A program made the translations under genes and the position numbers. The notes below the pieces were generated by a model that made no database searches, was not told the origin of the DNA, and saw only the letters and a program-made list of their open reading frames with translations. Source: an uncultured Verrucomicrobia subdivision 3 bacterium (GTDB taxonomy: Bacteria > Verrucomicrobiota > Verrucomicrobiae > Limisphaerales > UBA11358). From it: a stretch of DNA of 21,177 nucleotides. Of the stretch, positions 6,847 through 15,300 are shown in pieces. The stretch lies in assembly GCA_903847285.1 (NCBI GenBank), contig CAINDH010000088.1, positions 1-21,177 on the forward strand. The letters are read 5' to 3'. Each line of letters opens with the position of its first letter. Within the stretch, counting starts at the first letter, position 1.

Positions 6847-8550
6847 ATGACTATGAAATATCCGTTCAAAGCTTTTGGTGTCATCTGGAGAATGTTCGTC
6901 GCGCTGTTTCTTGTCGGAAACGTTTTCGCGGCGGAGCCAATCGTCACGACGAATGTGTGGCATGATTTTCAGCAATTGAAATTTTCCGTGGATGGTCGCG
7001 ACGCACTGCTGGTGCAGCCGAAAATTCCAGCGCCAGGCCACCCTTGGATCTGGCGCACAGAGTTTTTTAACCACGAACCGCAGGCGGATCTTGAATTGCT
7101 GACCAATGGCTGGCGCGTCGCTTACCTCAACGTTCAGAACATGTATGGCGCGCCGGTGGCCTTGGATCACATGGATCGATTTTACGAGCACCTGACGAAC
7201 CATTTCGGACTCGCGCCCAAGACCGTGCTTGAAGGCTTTAGCCGTGGCGGCTTGTTTGCATTCAACTGGGCCGCCCGCCATCCCGAACGCGTTGCGAGCA
7301 TTTATGTGGATGCGCCGGTGTGCGATTTCAAGAGTTGGCCTGCGGGATGGGGCAAAGGAAAAGGCTCAAGCAATGATTGGGTCCGCTGCAAGCAAGTGTA
7401 TGGGGTGAAAGACGAACAGGCTCGCGCTTGCCAATTGAATCCCGTGGACAATCTTGCGCCGCTCGCGCAAGCGCATATCCCGATCCTGAGTGTTTGTGGT
7501 GACGCGGACACCACGGTGCCGATGGCGGAGAACACGCTCGTTGTGAAGGAACGGTATGAAAAACTCGGGGGCGAAATCAAAGTCATCACGAAACCCGGTG
7601 TGGATCACCATCCGCACAGCCTGCGTCCGCCAACGGCGATTGTAGATTTCATTTTGCGCCACGCACCCGCCTCAACTCCCGCCAGCCTATTCAGTCCGGA
7701 AGTCCGGCGGGTAGTTTTTCTGGGCGACAGCATCACCTATGGCGGCTATTACGTCAGCGATATCATCGCCTATCAACGATCACGCGAACCGTGGCGTCAG
7801 ATTGAATTCATCAACGTCGGACTATCGAGCGAGAACACCTCCGGTCTTTCCGAGCCGGGTCACGCGGGTGGTAAATTTCCCCGGCCCGATCTGCATGAAC
7901 GTCTTGCGCGTGTGTTGGAAAAAACCAAACCCGATCTCGTCATCGCCTGCTACGGCATGAATGATGGGATTTATCTACCCTTTGATGCCGCGCGTTTTCA
8001 GGCTTTCACGAACGGGATGACCTGGTTTCACAAAACGGTGGAGGAGTCCGGCGCAAAAATCATCCATGTCACACCGCCGATATTTGATGAGGTAAAAGGT
8101 GGGCACGTCGGTTATTCCGAAGTGCTCAACACATTTTCCGAATGGCTCGTGACGCAACAGACGAACCGCTGGAGGGTGATTGATTTGCACACACGGATGA
8201 AGCAAGCGTTGGTCGAAGAGCGGGCGAAGAATCCAGCATTCGCTTTCGCCAAAGACGGAATTCACCCTGACGAATCGGGTCACTGGCTGATGGCAAAGGC
8301 GATCTTGACCTCGCTCGGCGCAAACGATTTGAGTGCCGTCACCAACGCTAGCGGAATGTTTTCTGACCAGACGAATGGCAAGGAATTGCTGCGGCTGATC
8401 CATCAGCAAATGTCTGTCATGAAAGATGCGTGGCTGACTGACATCGGCCACAAACGTCCGCAGAAAGCGGGTTTGCCATTGCCTGAAGCGCGGAGGCAAG
8501 CCGCCGAAATTGAAACGCAGATTCAGAAGCTTTTACCGTCGTCAAAATGA
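6847..8550 (+). CDS. Exported two-domain esterase: alpha/beta-hydrolase fused to SGNH/GDSL hydrolase
   Basis: This is a 567-residue protein with an N-terminal signal peptide (hydrophobic core near residues 10-25, cleavage after VFA28). Domain 1 (about 30-280) is an alpha/beta-hydrolase with nucleophile elbow GFSRGG (Ser132), acid in CGDADTTVP (Asp219 or Asp221) and a late histidine cluster DHHPHS (His254-257). Domain 2 (about 285-500) is an SGNH hydrolase: block I VVFLGDSIT (Ser295), a conserved Gly in NVGLSSENTSG, block III YGMND, and block V DGIHPD with Asp470 and His473. Both active sites look complete, so it may remove two different esters, for example acetyl groups, from the polysaccharide; this is inference. 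The ATG follows the previous stop directly, and a second ATG lies 6 nt further. It is an extracytoplasmic enzyme inserted among cytoplasmic catabolic genes. Confidence 0.85.
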   Translation: MTMKYPFKAFGVIWRMFVALFLVGNVFAAEPIVTTNVWHDFQQLKFSVDGRDALLVQPKIPAPGHPWIWRTEFFNHEPQADLELLTNGWRVAYLNVQNMYGAPVALDHMDRFYEHLTNHFGLAPKTVLEGFSRGGLFAFNWAARHPERVASIYVDAPVCDFKSWPAGWGKGKGSSNDWVRCKQVYGVKDEQARACQLNPVDNLAPLAQAHIPILSVCGDADTTVPMAENTLVVKERYEKLGGEIKVITKPGVDHHPHSLRPPTAIVDFILRHAPASTPASLFSPEVRRVVFLGDSITYGGYYVSDIIAYQRSREPWRQIEFINVGLSSENTSGLSEPGHAGGKFPRPDLHERLARVLEKTKPDLVIACYGMNDGIYLPFDAARFQAFTNGMTWFHKTVEESGAKIIHVTPPIFDEVKGGHVGYSEVLNTFSEWLVTQQTNRWRVIDLHTRMKQALVEERAKNPAFAFAKDGIHPDESGHWLMAKAILTSLGANDLSAVTNASGMFSDQTNGKELLRLIHQQMSVMKDAWLTDIGHKRPQKAGLPLPEARRQAAEIETQIQKLLPSSK

Positions 8551-9773
8551 TCACCAAAGCCAGCACTCGTGACGTCCGATATCCGATTGGCTCCGGCCAC
8601 GGCAGCGACGCGATCCATAAAGACCCGATTTACTCCTACGCCGTCACGCTGTTGCAGGATGAAAAAGGCCGCACCGGCAGCGGACTCGCTTTCACGTTGG
8701 GCGAAGGCAATCAGCTGGTTTGCGAAGCGGCGAAGTTTTATGCCGATCGGCTCGTGGGAAAAGACATCGAGGAAATCATGGCCGATTTTGGCGCGCTGCA
8801 AAAAGCGATGGCCGACGAACAACAATTCCGCTGGCTCGGACCGCACAAGGGTATCGTGCAGCTCGCGTTGTCCTCCGTGACGAATGCCTGCTGGGATTTG
8901 TGGGCCAAGACACGCGGCGTGCCGTTGTGGAAATTGCTGCTCGACCTCAAGCCTGAGCAGATTGTCGCGACGCTTGATCTCTCGTATCTCGAAGACGAAC
9001 TCACCGCCCAGCAAGCACTCGCCATTCTCCAACAGGCGCAGCCGACGCGCGGCTCGCGCGAAGGGGTTTTGAAGTCTGGTTATCCCGGTTACGACACGAG
9101 CGTCGGCTGGTTCAATTATTCCGACGAACTCGTCCGCGAAAATTGCAAACGCGCGCTCGCCGCCGGATTCACCGCGATGAAGCTAAAAGTTGGTTCGCGT
9201 GATGCGGAACGCGATTTGCGGCGCGCTGCGATTGTCCGCGAAGTCGCTGGCGACAAAGCTCGCGTGATGGTGGACGCGAACCAGCAATGGACGCTGCCGC
9301 AAGCCTTGGACATCTGCCAACGGTTGCGTGCCATCAATCCATTTTGGATCGAGGAGCCGACGCATCCCGACGATGTGCTGGGCCATAAGACGCTCGCCGA
9401 TGCGATTGCGCCGACCAAGCTCGCGCTGGGCGAGCATGTTCCGAATCGCATCATCTTCAAAAACTATTTGCAGGCGAAATGTGCGGGCTTCATTCAGGTA
9501 GATGCGGTGCGCGTGGCGGGTGTGAGTGAATTCCTTACTGTGAGTTTGCTTTGCAAACAATTTGGCGTGCCCGTCGTGCCGCACGTCGGCGACATGGGGC
9601 AGCTTCACCAGCATCTCGTCCTCTTCAATCACATCGGCCTCGCGCACGATGTGGTTTTCTTGGAACACATTCCGCATCTGCGAGAGTTTTTTACGCATCC
9701 GTGTCGCGTGGAAGGCGGCGTTTACCAGACGCCGCAGGAAATTGGAGCGAGCTGTGATTTGAAACCTGAATGA
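8547..9773 (+). CDS. L-fuconate dehydratase (enolase superfamily)
   Basis: This is a 408-residue enolase-superfamily protein that follows the FucD/ENOSF1 pattern from end to end: VRYPIGSG..GSDA, SGLAFTLGEGN, FRWLGPHKGIVQLA, NACWDLWAK, PEQIVATLDLSYL and GYPGYDTSVGWFNYSDE. Catalytic elements are in order: KLKVG with Lys212/Lys214, metal ligands Asp243 (VDANQ), Glu269/270 (WIEEPTHPDDVLGH) and Glu296 (LGEH), then Asp319, His346 (PHVGDMG) and Glu373. It would dehydrate L-fuconate to 2-keto-3-deoxy-L-fuconate in the cytoplasm using Mg2+. It is slightly shorter than characterised L-fuconate dehydratases (about 440 residues), lacking part of the C-terminal tail. The start overlaps the esterase stop (ATGA) and has no clear Shine-Dalgarno. 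Activity on L-galactonate or D-arabinonate is plausible, since relatives are promiscuous. Confidence 0.9.
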   Translation: MITKASTRDVRYPIGSGHGSDAIHKDPIYSYAVTLLQDEKGRTGSGLAFTLGEGNQLVCEAAKFYADRLVGKDIEEIMADFGALQKAMADEQQFRWLGPHKGIVQLALSSVTNACWDLWAKTRGVPLWKLLLDLKPEQIVATLDLSYLEDELTAQQALAILQQAQPTRGSREGVLKSGYPGYDTSVGWFNYSDELVRENCKRALAAGFTAMKLKVGSRDAERDLRRAAIVREVAGDKARVMVDANQQWTLPQALDICQRLRAINPFWIEEPTHPDDVLGHKTLADAIAPTKLALGEHVPNRIIFKNYLQAKCAGFIQVDAVRVAGVSEFLTVSLLCKQFGVPVVPHVGDMGQLHQHLVLFNHIGLAHDVVFLEHIPHLREFFTHPCRVEGGVYQTPQEIGASCDLKPE

Positions 9774-9774
9774 A

Positions 9775-10629
9775 ATGAATCTGCCCGAGACCATCGTTGA
9801 TTCGCACGTCCACTTGTGGAATCCCGCGGAGTTGCGCTTGGCGTGGCTGGATGGTCTGCCAGCGTTGAATCGGGCATTTCTCCCGGAAGATTTTACTCGG
9901 ACGAGCGCGGCGACGAATGTCGGTAAAATGATTTTTGTCGAGTGCGGCGTTGAACCATCGCAATCGTTGACGGAAGTAGATTGGGCTTCCGCGGTGGCCA
10001 AAACTGAAACGCGGCTGCGAGGAATTGTAGCACAGGCACCGTTGGAACTTGGTGCCGACGTTCGCGAACATCTGGTGCAGCTTTCGCACCGTCCGCTGGT
10101 GAAAGGCGTGCGGCGAATCCTGCAAGGCGAACGCGATACGGAATTCTGCCTGCGCCCAGAATTCATCGCCGGCGTGAAGTTGCTCGCGGATTTTGGTTTT
10201 TCGTTCGATGTTTGCATCCGACACGAACAATTACCCGCCGTGACGGAGTTGGTGCGCCGCGTGCCCAATGTGACATTCATCCTCGACCATTTCGGCAAAC
10301 CGCCGGTGAAGGCGGGCGAAAATGAACCGTGGGCCACGCAACTCAAGGCTTTGGCGAAGTTGCCCAACGTGAGTTGTAAAATTTCCGGTTTGACCACTGA
10401 GGGCGATTGGAAAAACTGGCAATCGGAGCATTTGAAGCCGTATTTCGATACCACACTGGAGGCGTTTGGCTTCGATCGCGTGCTATACGGTGGCGACTGG
10501 CCGGTGTGCACGCTGGCAACGGAGTATCAAGGCTGGGTGAACACGGTTTTAGAAATGACCGCATCTGCCAGTCAGGCTGAACGCGAACAATTATTCAAAA
10601 CTAATGCGGAAAGGATTTATCATGTTTGA
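9775..10629 (+). CDS. Amidohydrolase, probable L-fucono-1,5-lactonase
   Basis: This is a 284-residue amidohydrolase of the COG3618 lactonase type. The HxH metal motif is at His11/His13 (VDSHVHLW); His172 sits in FILDHFGKP and Asp241 in YGGDWPV, the usual order for sugar lactonases of this family. It should open the L-fucono-1,5-lactone made by the upstream SDR to L-fuconate, the substrate of the dehydratase encoded 1 nt upstream. The stop lies within the next gene (8-nt overlap). Enzymes of this family in known L-fucose clusters sit beside FucD and two SDRs, exactly as here. A related lactone such as L-galactono-1,5-lactone could also be the substrate. The family is sure; lactone specificity rests on context. 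Confidence 0.85.
   Translation: MNLPETIVDSHVHLWNPAELRLAWLDGLPALNRAFLPEDFTRTSAATNVGKMIFVECGVEPSQSLTEVDWASAVAKTETRLRGIVAQAPLELGADVREHLVQLSHRPLVKGVRRILQGERDTEFCLRPEFIAGVKLLADFGFSFDVCIRHEQLPAVTELVRRVPNVTFILDHFGKPPVKAGENEPWATQLKALAKLPNVSCKISGLTTEGDWKNWQSEHLKPYFDTTLEAFGFDRVLYGGDWPVCTLATEYQGWVNTVLEMTASASQAEREQLFKTNAERIYHV
10611..10615 (+). promoter_or_regulatory. Shine-Dalgarno AAGGA deciding the start of the second SDR
   Basis: AAGGA lies 6 nt before the ATG at 10622, within the end of the lactonase gene. It favours the start giving MFDLKEKTALVTG over an upstream in-frame ATG at 10604, which would lengthen the N-terminus by six residues. Confidence 0.6.
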
Positions 10630-11362
10630 CCTGAAAGAAAAAACAGCACTCGTCACGGGCGCAGCCTCGGGCATTGGTGCAGCTATCGCAGAAACCTTTG
10701 CCCGCGCAGGCGCGAGGGTTTGGATTGCTGATCGCGACGAGGCGAACGGCAAGGCGATGGCTGCAAAAATTGAGGCAACTTTTCTGCCGCTGGATGTGGC
10801 TAGCGAAGCGGATTGCCTGCGCGCAGTGCAAACGGTTGGCGCGCTGAATGTGCTGGCTAACGTTGCGGGCATTGGGCATGTCGGCACGTTGCTAAACACA
10901 ACAGCGGCGGACCTGGATAAATTATTTGCCGTGAACGTGCGCGGTATTTTCAATTGCTGCAAAGCTTTCGTGCCGACGATGCTGGATCAGAAATCAGGGA
11001 GCGTGATCAACATGGCTTCTATTGGCGGGGTAGTTGCCGTGCGCGAGCGCCTCGCTTACACGACCACAAAATTTGCTGTCGTCGGTCTGACGAAAGCACT
11101 CGCATTGGATCATTCGCACACTGGCGTCCGATTTAATTGCATTTGTCCGGGCCGTGTTGAGACACCGTTTGTGATGGCGCGTTTGAAAGAATATCCCGAT
11201 CCCGAAAAAGCCTATCGCGACATGGCTTCCACGCAATTGAACGGACGGATGTTAAAACCGGAGGAAGTCGCCGCGGCCGCCCTCTATCTAGCAGCGGATG
11301 AAAGCGCGATGGTCACGGGCAGCACCATGATGCTGGATGGCGGCTGGAGCGCTGGAAAATAA
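10622..11362 (+). CDS. SDR-family dehydrogenase, probable 2-keto-3-deoxy-L-fuconate dehydrogenase
   Basis: This is a 246-residue classical SDR. The cofactor motif is TGAASGIG (12-19), followed by ADRDEANG with an Asp after beta-2 that favours NAD+. LDVASEAD, NVAGIG and the catalytic Ser133-Tyr146-Lys150 (MASIGG ... YTTTK) are present. The distal part, ICPGRVETPFV then a short YPDPEKAYRDM insert and a GR.LKPEEVA segment, ending VTGSTMMLDGGWS, resembles the BDH2/2-keto-3-deoxy-L-fuconate dehydrogenase group more than generic SDRs. It should oxidise C4 of 2-keto-3-deoxy-L-fuconate to the 2,4-diketo acid that the next enzyme cleaves. It overlaps the lactonase gene by 8 nt and ends 4 nt before the FAH gene. 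The alternative is that the two SDRs of the operon are swapped in function. Confidence 0.82.
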   Translation: MFDLKEKTALVTGAASGIGAAIAETFARAGARVWIADRDEANGKAMAAKIEATFLPLDVASEADCLRAVQTVGALNVLANVAGIGHVGTLLNTTAADLDKLFAVNVRGIFNCCKAFVPTMLDQKSGSVINMASIGGVVAVRERLAYTTTKFAVVGLTKALALDHSHTGVRFNCICPGRVETPFVMARLKEYPDPEKAYRDMASTQLNGRMLKPEEVAAAALYLAADESAMVTGSTMMLDGGWSAGK

Positions 11363-11366
11363 TTTT

Positions 11367-12170
11367 ATGAAAATAATTCGTTATCAGGATAAACAAGGAA
11401 ACATCGGCTTCGCTGCGCTGCAAGCGGACGGCTCGGCGTTGAAACTTGCGGGAGAACTTTACTCCGGCCTGCGACTCACGAATGAAACCGCGGATGTCGC
11501 CAAGCTGCTCGCGCCACTCGCGCCAACGGCGATTCTCTGCATCGGTTTGAATTACAGGAAACACGCCGAGGAAACGGGCGCAAAATTTCCGGAGTTTCCC
11601 GTGCTGTTTTTCAAGGGTATCAACACGCTACAGCATCCCGGCGAGCCGATTCAAATTCCACGACACCTGCCGAGCGATGAGGTGGATTACGAATGTGAAC
11701 TCGCTGTCGTCATTGGCAAGCCATGCAAAAATGTATCGCGCACTAACGCTCTGGATTACGTCCTCGGCTACACGTGTTGCAATGATGTGAGTGCGCGGGA
11801 CTGGCAGATCAAGCGCGGCGGCGGACAGTGGTCGCGTGGGAAAACCTTCGACACGTTCAGCCCGCTTGGCCCGTGCCTGGTTACACCGGATGAGATTCCA
11901 AACCCGAATGCGCTCCGGTTGCGCACACTGTTAAACGGCCAGGTCATGCAAGACTCGAATACTGCCGACATGATTTTCGACGTGCCGACGTTAATTGAGT
12001 TTTTGAGCGGCAGCACGACGCTGTTGCCCGGCACGGTAATTCTCACCGGCACACCGCAAGGAGTGGGCATGGCGCAAAAACCGCCACGCTGGCTGCGCCC
12101 CAGCGATAGTGTGACCATCGAGATTGAAAAAATCGGATCGCTGACCAACTCAGTCATAAACGAGGCTTAG
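11367..12170 (+). CDS. FAH-family hydrolase, probable 2,4-diketo-3-deoxy-L-fuconate hydrolase
   Basis: This is a 267-residue fumarylacetoacetate-hydrolase-family protein. The core begins after about 50 residues with CIGLNYRKHAEE, followed by VLFFKGINTLQHPGEPI. The metal site is visible as Glu109/Glu111 (DYECELAVVIG) and Asp140 (CCNDVSARDWQ). The downstream WSRGKTFDTFSPLGP, MIFDVPTLIEFLSG and ILTGTPQGVG motifs are family standard. It would split the 2,4-diketo-3-deoxy acid into pyruvate and L-lactate, closing the pathway. The chosen ATG gives MKIIRYQ, typical of the family; an in-frame ATG at 11337 lies inside the upstream SDR gene and is rejected. A weak GGAA lies 9 nt upstream. It is the last gene of the catabolic operon, followed by a 225-nt gap. 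Confidence 0.87.
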   Translation: MKIIRYQDKQGNIGFAALQADGSALKLAGELYSGLRLTNETADVAKLLAPLAPTAILCIGLNYRKHAEETGAKFPEFPVLFFKGINTLQHPGEPIQIPRHLPSDEVDYECELAVVIGKPCKNVSRTNALDYVLGYTCCNDVSARDWQIKRGGGQWSRGKTFDTFSPLGPCLVTPDEIPNPNALRLRTLLNGQVMQDSNTADMIFDVPTLIEFLSGSTTLLPGTVILTGTPQGVGMAQKPPRWLRPSDSVTIEIEKIGSLTNSVINEA

Positions 12171-12213
12171 CAGCACCGACAGCAGACTGCGTTCTAGCAA
12201 ATAATTTCGCGCA

Positions 12214-12294
12214 ATGAAATCGCCGATAAGAAACTGGTTCGTAATGCTGGTCTTCACCTGGTGTTTAAAGACTCGGGCGGCGGGTGGGCCATAG
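12214..12294 (+). pseudogene. Orphan signal-peptide ORF, likely remnant of a secreted-protein gene
   Basis: A 26-codon frame reads MKSPIRNWFVMLVFTWCLKT, then RAAGGP and TAG. It has a basic start, a hydrophobic core and an Ala-rich end like the signal peptides of the neighbouring secreted enzymes, but stops at once. No Shine-Dalgarno precedes it, and no continuation is visible in the other frames. I read it as the 5' stub of a deleted sulfatase or glycosidase gene; chance is possible. The remainder of 12171-12395 shows no other gene. An AT-rich TATATT at 12369-12374 could be a -10 box for the lyase, but no well-spaced -35 is evident. Confidence 0.4.
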
Positions 12295-12395
12295 AAATAT
12301 TTCACAGTGCAAGTCCCTTAGAACTGAGGTAACCAATAATTGCGAGGTCTTTTCAAAATAAATTGAGTTATATTACATCGCATAATTTTCCGATC

Positions 12396-15300
12396 ATGCG
12401 TGCTATCCAATCAAAATGGCTTTCGCTACTGCTCTGTTGCATGTGGTCTGCCAAGGTCTTCGCGAATGACGCGGGCGGCGGCACGAATGGAGTCGGTGCG
12501 AATGTCACGCTCACGGTCAGTGGCGGAAATGTCATCCTGGCCAATGGCGTGATCACGGCGACCATTGCCACGAACAGTGCGCAGGTGACTTCGTATCTGT
12601 TCAACGGTGTGCAGATGCTCGATACAGCGGGGCGGATTTATTACAGCATGGACGGCGGCACGAGTTTTGAGGGTCCTGGTAACTGCGTTTATTCCGTCAC
12701 CAAGAACACCTCGGACATGGTGGACATCTCGTGCAAGGTGACGTGGTCGGATCACACGAACCGCGTTCACGCTTTCGATGTTGATTGTCACTACGTGCTG
12801 CGGCGCGGGGACACGGGGCTTTACGCTTATGCGATTTTGTCGCATCCGGCGAGTTATCCCGCCACGAGCGTCGGTGAATGGCGCATCGTTTGGAAATTGC
12901 CGCACACTTCAACCGACTGGACGTTCGAGCGGATTTATGTGGACGCACTGCGTAACTGGTATTGGGGGACCTACACGGATTTTTTGAACGAGGCGAACAC
13001 CGGCATCGGTGAGATCAAGACCATCACCACCGGCGCACGCGCCGGGCAGATGGATTGCAAATATGAATACGCTGCCGAGTATCAGAAGATCGGCTGCTGG
13101 GGCCACGCCAGCGACACGAACAAGATTGGCGTGTGGTTTGTGCTCGGTGGTTATGATTATCTGAACGATGGCCCGAATATGACTGACCTCACGGTGGCGG
13201 AATACTATCTGCTCCAACATTTCGGTCGCGACCATTTTGGTGGTTCCGGCACGAGCGTTGCAGCGGGTGAGACGTGGTCGAAAATATTCGGGCCGTTCCT
13301 CCTTTACTGCAACAAGACGGCGACGAACAGTCACCAAGGCGACGCGCTCTGGGCGGATGCCAAGGCGCAGGTAACAGCCGAGATTGCTGCCTGGCCTTAT
13401 TCGTGGCTGACCAACTCGGATTATCCCGCTGACAATTTGCGCGGCACGGTGACTGGAAAAATTATTTTGACCGATCCGCTCAAACCAACGCTCACGGCGG
13501 GAACGAATACGTGGGTTGGCGTCTCGCAGCCCGAACCCGGTGGCAACTGGCAGTTTGAATCGAAGCGGTATCAGACGTGGGTTCATCCCGACACAAATGG
13601 GAATTTTTCCATGGCGCACATCCGTCCGGGCACATACTCGCTTTCGGCGTGGACGGTCGGAGCGATTGGGGAATTCACTTTGACGAATGTCGTCGTCACA
13701 GCCAACGCCACGAACGCGCTCGGAAACTTGAATTGGACGAACACGCATCCGGGTGGCCAGATCGCGTGGGAGATCGGCATTCCCGATCGCAGCGCCGCGG
13801 AGTTCAAGCACGGGACGAATTACTGGTATCCGTTCTTGTGGATGACCTACACGAATGATTTTCCGAATCCGCTCACCTACAACGTCGCCACGAGCAACTG
13901 GGCAAACGATTGGAACTACGCGCAGCCCGGCTACTTGACCGGCACCAACACCTGGTCGCAGTGGAAATGGCGTATCAATTTCACGCTCACGAATCTCCCG
14001 ACCAGCGGCAGTGCGACGATGACGTTTGGCATCGCGAGTATTTATTACGGCGCGGTGGATGTTTATGTGAATGATGAATCCGCGATGACCGGCGAAGTCG
14101 CTGTGAACATCGCCGGTGGCGGCCAGGGCGGCAACGCTTTGATCCGCGAAGGCATTCACGCAAAATATGGTGTCGGCTATCAGTCCATCCCGCTTTCCTC
14201 GCTGCGCGTTGGCACGAACACCATCACGCTCATCCAACGATCGATCAACAGCGGTTTCAATCATGTGATGTATGATTATGTGGCTTTGGAATTGCCGGCC
14301 ACCGTGACGTTGCCGCCGGGGCGGCCGCTAGTGTGGCGTGGCGGAAATGGTGGCAATGCTTGGGATATCGCCACGACACCAAACTTCCGCGATACGAACA
14401 ATGCGGTCGTGGTTTTCACCAACGGCGACAATGTGACGTTTGCTGATATCGGCGCGACAAATCCCACGGTGAATTTTTTACAAGCTGTGTGGCCCGGCTC
14501 GGTCAGCGTCATCACTTCGAGCAACTACACCCTCAGCGGCAGCGGTTCCATCACTGGTGGCGTGCAGGTTATCAAGGCTGGTTCCGGCACGCTCCTCGTG
14601 AACACGGCAAACAGCCTGATGACGGGGCTAGTCTCGTTGTCGGCGGGCAAGATAGCGCTAGGAAATTCGGGAGCCTCGCTGGGCACAGGTATTTTGGAAT
14701 TGAACGGCGGCACTTTCACGATTGCTAACAGCGGCGCGTTGAACAATCCCGTGAGTGTTCTTGCGCCCAGCACCATTGGCAATTCCGGCAACAGCACCAT
14801 TGGCGGCACAATCAGCGGCAACAGTTTTTTGACCGTCGCGCCGCCCACCGGCAACGTGTTGACGCTCGGTGCCAGCGCGGCGAATTTCACCGGCATCATC
14901 ACGCTCGGAAACGGTTCGGGAAATTTACGCATCAACCAGTCGGGAACTTGGGGCGTGCCCAACGGAACCATGGATGCCGGCACGAATGCAGCTTTTGTTT
15001 ACACGCGCGCGACCGGCGGCGGCACAGTTTACTTTGGCGCACTGTCAGGCGGGCCGCGCACCACACTCACATCATCTGATCAGGCCAGCAACCCCGGCAG
15101 CATCGTGAGTTACATCATCGGTGCGCTCAATCAAGACTCGACCTTCGCCGGAACAAACACGGACGTTGGCAGGGCGCAGCTGCTCGCCCTCACGAAAAGC
15201 GGGAGCGGCACTTTCACGCTCAGCGGCGACAGCAATTATCGCGGCCTCACACGCGTTGGAGCCGGCACGTTGCAAGTTTCTGGCAGCATCACCACGACGA

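Noticed and set aside
9183..10511. 442-codon open frame on the - strand across dehydratase and lactonase genes
   Set aside because: Spans two well-supported + strand genes, has no domain signatures, and is rich in Ser/Arg/Asn from antisense codons.
12311..12332. GTGCAAGTCCCTTAG segment resembling part of a group II intron end
   Set aside because: Only a short fragment matches by memory; no domain V hairpin or reverse transcriptase gene is nearby.
12909..14264. 451-codon open frame on the - strand within the PL4 lyase
   Set aside because: Arg/Val/Ile-rich with no recognizable motif; it mirrors the repetitive Thr/Asn coding of the lyase.
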